A stretch of DNA of 64,000 nucleotides from Rikenellaceae bacterium. GTDB lineage: Bacteria; Bacteroidota; Bacteroidia; Bacteroidales; Rikenellaceae. Of the stretch, positions 59,181 to 64,000 are shown piece after piece. The position numbers were made by a program, and so were the translations under genes. The stretch spans positions 124,001 to 188,000 of the forward strand of contig SUZK01000004.1 in assembly GCA_015059955.1 (NCBI GenBank), written 5' to 3'. Numbering within the stretch: position 1 is the first letter of the stretch; every line of letters begins with the position of its first letter. The notes beneath the pieces are model-generated. The model made no database searches and had not been told where the DNA came from. It worked only from the letters and a program-made list of their open reading frames with translations.

Positions 59181-60935
59181 TTCGGGTTTGATGTCTTTCA
59201 CACGCAACTGCTTCGACACCGTACCACGATAGTGGTTCTCAACAATCTGGTAACATACAGATATAGGCTTGCCAGCACGTACCCACTCGTAGTGTGTAGG
59301 CTGCTGGAAGGCTATTGCAGGTATAGTTGTGTGGGGCTTCTGTCGCTGCATAAGGTCCATGCGCAAGTGGTCACACTCAACGCCTACAAGCTTAGCATCA
59401 CCGCGGTTGCTCGCGCCACGTGTCATAAATACGGGCGCCGTGTTACCTGGGCCAAAGGGCTGGAACGAGTTGAGCTGACGGTGGAAGTCGTCGGTAATCT
59501 CCGAGAAGAGAAGCTCGCTGTCGATGTCCACCTGAGGCACGAGTATCTGTGGGTCGATGTTCTTCTCCACATAGTCGTTGAAGCGCTTGGTGAATGCCTC
59601 GACATTCTCCTCCTTCATGGTGAGTCCTGCGGCGTACATATGGCCACCGAAGTTCTCAAGAAGGTCGGAGCACGACTCCACAGCCTGGTAGAGGTCGAAG
59701 CCCGCTACCGAGCGTGCCGAGCCTGTCACAAAGCCATTCGACTTGGTGAGCACCACCGTTGGGCGGTAGTATGTCTCGATGAGGCGTGATGCCACGATGC
59801 CCACGATACCCTTCATCCACTTGGGATTGTATATCACGGTACTCTTGCGCGCCTTGAGCTCAGGGTGCGACTCCACATAGTCGTGCGCCTCCTGTGTGAC
59901 GTTACGATCTATGCTCTTGCGGTCCTGGTTGTAGGAGTCGATGACCTCACCGAACTTTGCCGCCTCCTGCTCGTTACCCTCGATAAGAAGGCTCACAGCG
60001 GCGTGGCCGCCCGAAGGTGCGGCATTCTCATCATCCTCATCCATGCGCATACGTCCCGCAGCGTTTATGCGCGGGCCGATCTTAAATACGATGTCGTCGA
60101 TGGTTATGTTGTGCCCCTCGAGACCACATATCTTGATTATCGAGAGCAGACCATTCGACGGCTCAGCATTGAGCTTACGCAATCCGTAGTATGCCAAGAT
60201 GCGATTTTCATCGACAAGAGGCACAATGTCCGAGGCGATGCTCACAACCAACAAATCGAGGAGGTGTTCTATCTCCGCGAAAGGGATGTTGTTGCGACGA
60301 GCATATGCCTCGACGAGTTTAAATCCAACGCCACAGCCTGACAACTCATCGAAAGGATAGTTGCAGTCGTTGCGTTTAGGGTCCAATACAGCCACTGCCT
60401 GAGGTATCTCCTCGGCAGGTAAGTGGTGGTCGCAGATGATGAAATCTACGCCCTTCTCCTTAGCATAGGCCACCTTCTCTACGGCTTTGATGCCGCAGTC
60501 GAGTGCAATGACCAGCGTTACGCCTTTACGTACAGCATGGTCGATACTGCGAATAGATATGCCATAACCATCGACATATCTGTCGGGGATGTAGAACGAC
60601 AAGTTCTTGTGTCCTATCTGGCTGAGGAACTTGTAGACGAGGGCTACGGCGGTTGTTCCATCGACATCGTAGTCGCCATAGATCATTACCTTTTCGCCAC
60701 TCTTCACAGCCTTCTCGATACGAGCCACGGCCTTCTCCATGTCCTTCATCAGGAATGGATCGTGCAAGTCGCGTAGCGCGGGCGAGAAGAACTTCCTTGC
60801 CTTCTCCGTGGTGTCTATGCCTCTCTGAACTAATAGGTTTGTCAGCACTGTCGACATACCGAGGCGTGAGGCCAATGCCTCCACCACGGCACGATCGCCC
60901 TGTGGCTTGACAACCCATCTCTTTTCTATGGGCAT
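59175..60935 (-). CDS. recJ: Single-stranded-DNA-specific exonuclease RecJ
   Basis: The 586-residue DHH-family 5'-3' exonuclease acts in recombination and repair. Metal-binding motifs GDYDVDGTTA and CDHHLP are intact, with a DHHA1 domain (ASRLIETYYRPTVVL, GGHMYAAGL) and a C-terminal OB fold. It begins 5 bp after lipB, so lipA-lipB-recJ is one run. Its last codon and stop lie in palindromic element B2. Confidence 0.96.
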   Translation of the reverse strand: MPIEKRWVVKPQGDRAVVEALASRLGMSTVLTNLLVQRGIDTTEKARKFFSPALRDLHDPFLMKDMEKAVARIEKAVKSGEKVMIYGDYDVDGTTAVALVYKFLSQIGHKNLSFYIPDRYVDGYGISIRSIDHAVRKGVTLVIALDCGIKAVEKVAYAKEKGVDFIICDHHLPAEEIPQAVAVLDPKRNDCNYPFDELSGCGVGFKLVEAYARRNNIPFAEIEHLLDLLVVSIASDIVPLVDENRILAYYGLRKLNAEPSNGLLSIIKICGLEGHNITIDDIVFKIGPRINAAGRMRMDEDDENAAPSGGHAAVSLLIEGNEQEAAKFGEVIDSYNQDRKSIDRNVTQEAHDYVESHPELKARKSTVIYNPKWMKGIVGIVASRLIETYYRPTVVLTKSNGFVTGSARSVAGFDLYQAVESCSDLLENFGGHMYAAGLTMKEENVEAFTKRFNDYVEKNIDPQILVPQVDIDSELLFSEITDDFHRQLNSFQPFGPGNTAPVFMTRGASNRGDAKLVGVECDHLRMDLMQRQKPHTTIPAIAFQQPTHYEWVRAGKPISVCYQIVENHYRGTVSKQLRVKDIKPER

Positions 60936-60940
60936 AACGT

Positions 60941-61630
60941 TTACTTTTTATATATTTTAACATTCAAATTTTTCGTTAGGTGGTTGATAAACTTGGGCTT
61001 CACCTCCTCCATAGTCACCTCACGGCCTGTGAGCGACGATAGCGAGCATACACCTCTGTCGGTAAAGCCGCAGGGGTTGATGAGGTGGAACCAGTTGAGG
61101 TCTGTCGAGACATTCATCGCCAGACCATGCATCGTCACGCCATGTGAGGCTCGCACGCCTACGGCACACAGCTTGACGAGCTGTGGACCCTGTGTCACCC
61201 ATACACCCGAAGCGCCCTCCGAGCGGTGACACGCTATGCCATACTCTGCGGCGAGGTCGATGACACTCTGTTCGAGAGCCTCGATATATGCTCTCACGCC
61301 GAGGCCTATGGCATCAAGGTCGACTATGGGGTAGCATACAAGCTGCCCAGGGCCGTGGAACGTAATGTCGCCACCACGGTCTATATGGTAAAACTCGGCG
61401 CCGAGGCTCTTCAAATACTCCTCGGTGACAAGCATATTCTCGGCATGGCCGCTCTTGCCTAATGTATATACTGCGGGGTGCTCGACAATGAGGATTGTGC
61501 CACGGGGGTCATCCTCCGTGAAGCTCTTGTCGAGTTTCTTACGACACAACGCATCGAAGAGCGAACGCTGATACTCCCAGCACTCGCCATACGCCATTGT
61601 CTGTAAATCTATGATTTCTACCTTTTGCAT
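60941..61630 (-). CDS. lipB: Octanoyl-[acyl-carrier protein]:protein N-octanoyltransferase LipB
   Basis: The 229-residue enzyme moves octanoate from ACP to the lipoyl domains of target enzymes. Conserved parts are HPAVYTLGK, RGGDITFHGPGQLVCYPI (catalytic lysine/cysteine region follows) and CAVGVRASHGVTMHG, FHLINPCGF. It overlaps lipA by 13 bp. Confidence 0.96.
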   Translation of the reverse strand: MQKVEIIDLQTMAYGECWEYQRSLFDALCRKKLDKSFTEDDPRGTILIVEHPAVYTLGKSGHAENMLVTEEYLKSLGAEFYHIDRGGDITFHGPGQLVCYPIVDLDAIGLGVRAYIEALEQSVIDLAAEYGIACHRSEGASGVWVTQGPQLVKLCAVGVRASHGVTMHGLAMNVSTDLNWFHLINPCGFTDRGVCSLSSLTGREVTMEEVKPKFINHLTKNLNVKIYKK

Positions 61631-62520
61631 ACCCCTCTCACAGCTTCAAGTGCGGCATCCGCTAAATATGACGAACGCACCAATGGTGCACTCGCGCAGT
61701 AGCTGAAACCCATCTCGAGAGCCTTGAGTCGGTACTCTTCGAACTTTTCGGGAGTGATATACGCCTTTACGGGATAGTGCTCCTTTGTAGGTCGAAGATA
61801 TTGACCAAGAGTGACGATAGAGACACCCACATCGCGCAGGTCGCGCAACGTCTGGAGTATCTCCTCCTCGCTCTCACCCAATCCGACCATCAGGCCGCTC
61901 TTTGCCACCGCCCCACTATCGGCAATATGCTTCAAGGTTTGTAGCGACGTGCGATACTTCGCACGCGAACGCACCTCAGGGGTCAGTCGCTCGACGGTTT
62001 CGATGTTGTGTCCCACGATGTCGGGACGCGATGCCAACACTACGTCGATAAGCTCGGTGCGGGCATCCATGTCGGAAATAAGGAGCTCTATTGTTGAGTC
62101 GGGGTTTTCGCGGCGTACAGCCTCCACGGTGCGTGCCCAGATGGCTGCTCCATGATCTTCGAGGTCGTCGCGCGTCACCGACGTGATAACAACATGCTTC
62201 AGGCCCATCTGCTTTACGCTCTCAGCAACCTTGTCGGGTTCCTGCTCATCGGGGGGCAGAGGACGTCCTGTTGTCGTGGCGCAGAAGCGACAGTTACGAG
62301 TACATATATCACCCAAAATCATGAATGTGGCAGTACGACGACTCCAGCACTCCGCCTTGTTGGGACACATTCCACTACTGCATATAGTATGCAGGCAGCG
62401 CCCCTCGACGATTTGCTCTACCTCCGCCGTATTTGCCGTACTCCTAAGGCTGATTTTCAGCCATTCGGGCTTACGCAGATACTCGCTCTGTTTTGATACC
62501 TTCGGCATTTCTAAGTTCAC
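61618..62520 (-). CDS. lipA: Lipoyl synthase
   Basis: The 300-residue radical-SAM enzyme inserts two sulfurs into octanoyl groups. The auxiliary cluster is bound by C47, C52 and C58; the SAM cluster by C73, C77 and C80 (CTRNCRFC). The conserved RSSY near the C-terminus is present. The gene has a consensus promoter so close that the mRNA leader should be only about 10 nt. Confidence 0.97.
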   Translation of the reverse strand: MNLEMPKVSKQSEYLRKPEWLKISLRSTANTAEVEQIVEGRCLHTICSSGMCPNKAECWSRRTATFMILGDICTRNCRFCATTTGRPLPPDEQEPDKVAESVKQMGLKHVVITSVTRDDLEDHGAAIWARTVEAVRRENPDSTIELLISDMDARTELIDVVLASRPDIVGHNIETVERLTPEVRSRAKYRTSLQTLKHIADSGAVAKSGLMVGLGESEEEILQTLRDLRDVGVSIVTLGQYLRPTKEHYPVKAYITPEKFEEYRLKALEMGFSYCASAPLVRSSYLADAALEAVRGVCKR

Positions 62521-62536
62521 TTTTTTCCAATTGATG

Positions 62537-62567
62537 CAAAAGTATAAAAAATTTCAATGAAAACAAA
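62537..62567 (-). promoter_or_regulatory. Predicted promoter of lipA-lipB-recJ
   Basis: Minus-strand TTTG (62567-62564) and TACTTTTG (62544-62537) have exactly 19 bp between them. The start codon is 16 bp after the -7 box, predicting an almost leaderless transcript. Confidence 0.75.
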
Positions 62568-63028
62568 ATTTTACGGATATTTTTAGCACGCCACGCTGCG
62601 AATAAGGACATCGTGACCAAAAACCAGGTGTTCTATTAGCAAATAGCAGAGAGCTATTAGCGGTGAGTAATGGGCGGCTGAAGCCCATATTTGAGCGCTG
62701 CGCTTAGTGTGCTCAACACTCCTCTTTCATCGTGTCCCTTTGCTGGCGCAAAGAGCTTATCGACGCAAGATGACAGAAAAAATCAAAAAAATTTAAGGGA
62801 TGTGAAAAATTTTTTAATGCAAATTGTGTTTTTTTTGCATTTTCTCTCTTGGCAGAAATAATACATACTCCCAAAACATTGTATTACAATATATTAACCA
62901 TTATTATAGAGCGTATTAATTGGAAACGCGCCTAAATAATATATTCTTATTTTAGCAATATATCATACAATTGGCATTGTTATTAGGCTAACTATAAGCG
63001 TTGCCTATGAGAAGATAAGTATTTTTGA
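62568..63028. other. Gene-free AT-rich stretch with several small palindromes
   Basis: No open frame or RNA gene recognised. Visible structures are CTATTAGC twice (62633, 62654), TGGGC-GCCCA (near 62671-62687), AGTGT-ACACT (62706-62720), a nested dyad TCATC...CTTTGC-GCAAAG...GATGA (62728-62773) and AATGCAAA with TTTGCATT (62816-62841). The rest is plain AT-rich spacer. Confidence 0.5.
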
Positions 63029-63060
63029 TTTGCAACATTGATTTTATCGTTTTATATTTG
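63029..63060 (+). promoter_or_regulatory. Predicted promoter of the candidate small RNA
   Basis: TTTG (63029-63032) and TATATTTG (63053-63060) are spaced by 20 bp, an excellent consensus match. No protein gene follows on this strand. Confidence 0.75.
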
Positions 63061-63066
63061 CACCAG

Positions 63067-63282
63067 AAACAAATAAAAAAGGTTAATAAACTAATGTGTT
63101 TTGCGACCTAACAACGGCTCCGCGAGGGGCGATAACAATAGAAAGATTTAAGGGTTAATAAGAGAATAAAGGGTTAAATTAAAAGCTAAAAGTTTGTGTA
63201 GAAAATAGAATTAGTAGTGTAAAAAGTTAATAATTGTTTGTGTCCGTGAGACTGTCGGCTTCTGCCGGCAGTCTTGTTTTTT
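63067..63282 (+). ncRNA. Candidate small RNA of about 215 nt with own promoter and terminator
   Basis: A consensus promoter lies at 63029-63060. An 11-bp hairpin (AGACTGTCGGC 63249-63259 with GCCGGCAGTCT 63264-63274, TTCT loop) followed by a T run ends the unit at about 63282. No credible reading frame lies between. The body has a GC-rich hairpin (GCTCC-GCGA-GGGGC near 63117-63130) and four GGTTAATAA-like repeats in otherwise unpaired sequence. It does not look like tmRNA, RNase P or SRP RNA; 6S RNA cannot be excluded by eye. Confidence 0.6.
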
Positions 63283-63365
63283 AGGGGGGCAAGGTGGGAA
63301 GATAGGCAGACGATGCCCGCAAATATTTTTAATTGTTCTCTGCTAATTTCTAATTCATATATGAT

Positions 63366-63401
63366 GAAAAAACTCTCTCCGCGCAGAAACGCGGAGAGAG
63401 G
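63366..63401 (-). terminator. Terminator of the partial lipoprotein gene
   Basis: A perfect 11-bp stem CTCTCTCCGCG (63373-63383) with CGCGGAGAGAG (63390-63400), 6-nt loop, is followed on the minus strand by six T (63372-63367). Confidence 0.9.
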
Positions 63402-63432
63402 ATAAAACGTTTGTCGCAACCAACAGGGCTAA

Positions 63433-64000
63433 CTAAAACCTTGCTACGGCGCGTACACCCATAGTGTAGTTCTTGGGTAGGTGTATAAACTCTTCAATCA
63501 ACATAACAAGGATAAATGCCTCTTCACCCCTACACGTTGATGACCAATACAATTTTTCCAGTTCTGGAGCATCGTGTCTACGTAGCGTCTCGTTTATCTT
63601 TTTATAATTACTGAATATCTTCTCAAGCTCAAATTTTGACGGCAGATACCAACCATCACCCTTCTCGGCACACCACATAACTGCGGGATACTCCTCACAA
63701 TCCTCGCGCTCAAGGATAGCCTGAGTACCTACCATGCCATCGTATGGGTCGTTACTACCCGCAAGGGATCCCTTATCAAACTGCTCAACAGTGCACCACG
63801 CCTTATCAGCCTCATCAAGAGAGATAATCTTACCATGCTTACCACCGCTCTTTACCTCGAAGACAACGCCCTCCTTTCCATCGCGGTTATAGTAGTCGCC
63901 AACCTCATAGATGCCATCAACACCCAATCCATCGTCTGGTCTCTCAGCCTCCTTATTCTTCTTATCGGCGCCACCGCAACCCACGGCCAACACCAATGCT
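63433..64000 (-). CDS. DUF1566/Lcl-like lipoprotein (N-terminus beyond window)
   Basis: The frame stays open to the window edge, and the visible start resembles the end of a signal peptide (LVLAVGCGG), so a lipobox cysteine is near residue 7 of the visible part and the true start lies outside. After a Lys/Glu linker, the domain (YEVGDYYNRDGKEGVVFEV ... WYLPSKFELEKIF ... YWSSTCRGEE ... GVRAVARF) matches the C-terminal domain of the Ser/Thr kinase at 38215-39549. Such domains are often surface-exposed in Bacteroidales. Function is unknown. Confidence 0.8.
   Translation of the reverse strand, partial: ALVLAVGCGGADKKNKEAERPDDGLGVDGIYEVGDYYNRDGKEGVVFEVKSGGKHGKIISLDEADKAWCTVEQFDKGSLAGSNDPYDGMVGTQAILEREDCEEYPAVMWCAEKGDGWYLPSKFELEKIFSNYKKINETLRRHDAPELEKLYWSSTCRGEEAFILVMLIEEFIHLPKNYTMGVRAVARF

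Noticed and set aside
63186..63419. 77-codon minus-strand frame near the right end
   Set aside because: It passes through two strong terminator hairpins and the candidate small RNA; no coding signature.

Overview
The window comes from a Bacteroidales chromosome of about 50% GC; the genus is probably Alistipes or a close relative, inferred rather than proven. The evidence is the recurrent TAnnTTTG -7 box with an upstream TTTG/TTG element and no obvious Shine-Dalgarno sequences. Typical Bacteroidota families are also present: GH97, DUF4270, DUF3098, fimbrillin-like/CotH lipoprotein, BspA-like leucine-rich protein and YfhO. Gene content is mostly ordinary core genome.

Layout. 1-5072: the 3' end of an RlmD-type rRNA methyltransferase, then a secreted GH97 and, convergent, a secreted GH2. 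5274-11127 (minus): queD, polA and a CotH-domain lipoprotein. 11669-14220 (plus): a surface cluster of a small lipoprotein, a protein with a long Ala/Lys/Glu helix plus beta barrel, and a leucine-rich lipoprotein. 14300-23715 (minus): a PAS-like protein, a RelA/SpoT protein with a degenerate hydrolase site, a methyltransferase, xseB/xseA, a TonB-C-like protein, a DUF2490-DUF4956-VTC set and prfA. 24142-32168 (plus): a compact phage structural and lysis cassette (two tail-like proteins, ClpP-like protease, capsid, portal, connector, holin, lysozyme-like protein). It has one upstream promoter and one strong terminator but no terminase, integrase, tape measure or repressor. 32246-44567: M13 peptidase, pgk, tkt, a Ser/Thr kinase, kbl, a lipoprotein, a sugar-type MFS transporter and a polyprenyl synthase. 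44752-58764 (plus): yfhO-ftsX-DUF3098-uppP-truB-queA, a half-length starch-synthase-like protein with a DUF4270 lipoprotein, topA, a secreted C1 peptidase, L25 and pth. 59175-62520 (minus): lipA-lipB-recJ. The right end has a candidate small RNA with its own promoter and terminator, and a partial lipoprotein.

The most striking structure is not a gene. Between 37871 and 59180 there are six near-perfect palindromes of 126-129 bp, each with about 60-nt arms and a 5-6 nt loop closed by TAC/GTA, plus two short deletion-like derivatives. Three share arm sequence. Their inner stems differ by compensatory changes that keep every pair, so the fold itself seems to be maintained. Four lie at or directly beyond the 3' end of a gene (tkt, kbl, recJ, the MFS gene), three of them overlapping the stop codon. 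They could be large 3'-end hairpins, or a folded mobile DNA element that targets gene ends.
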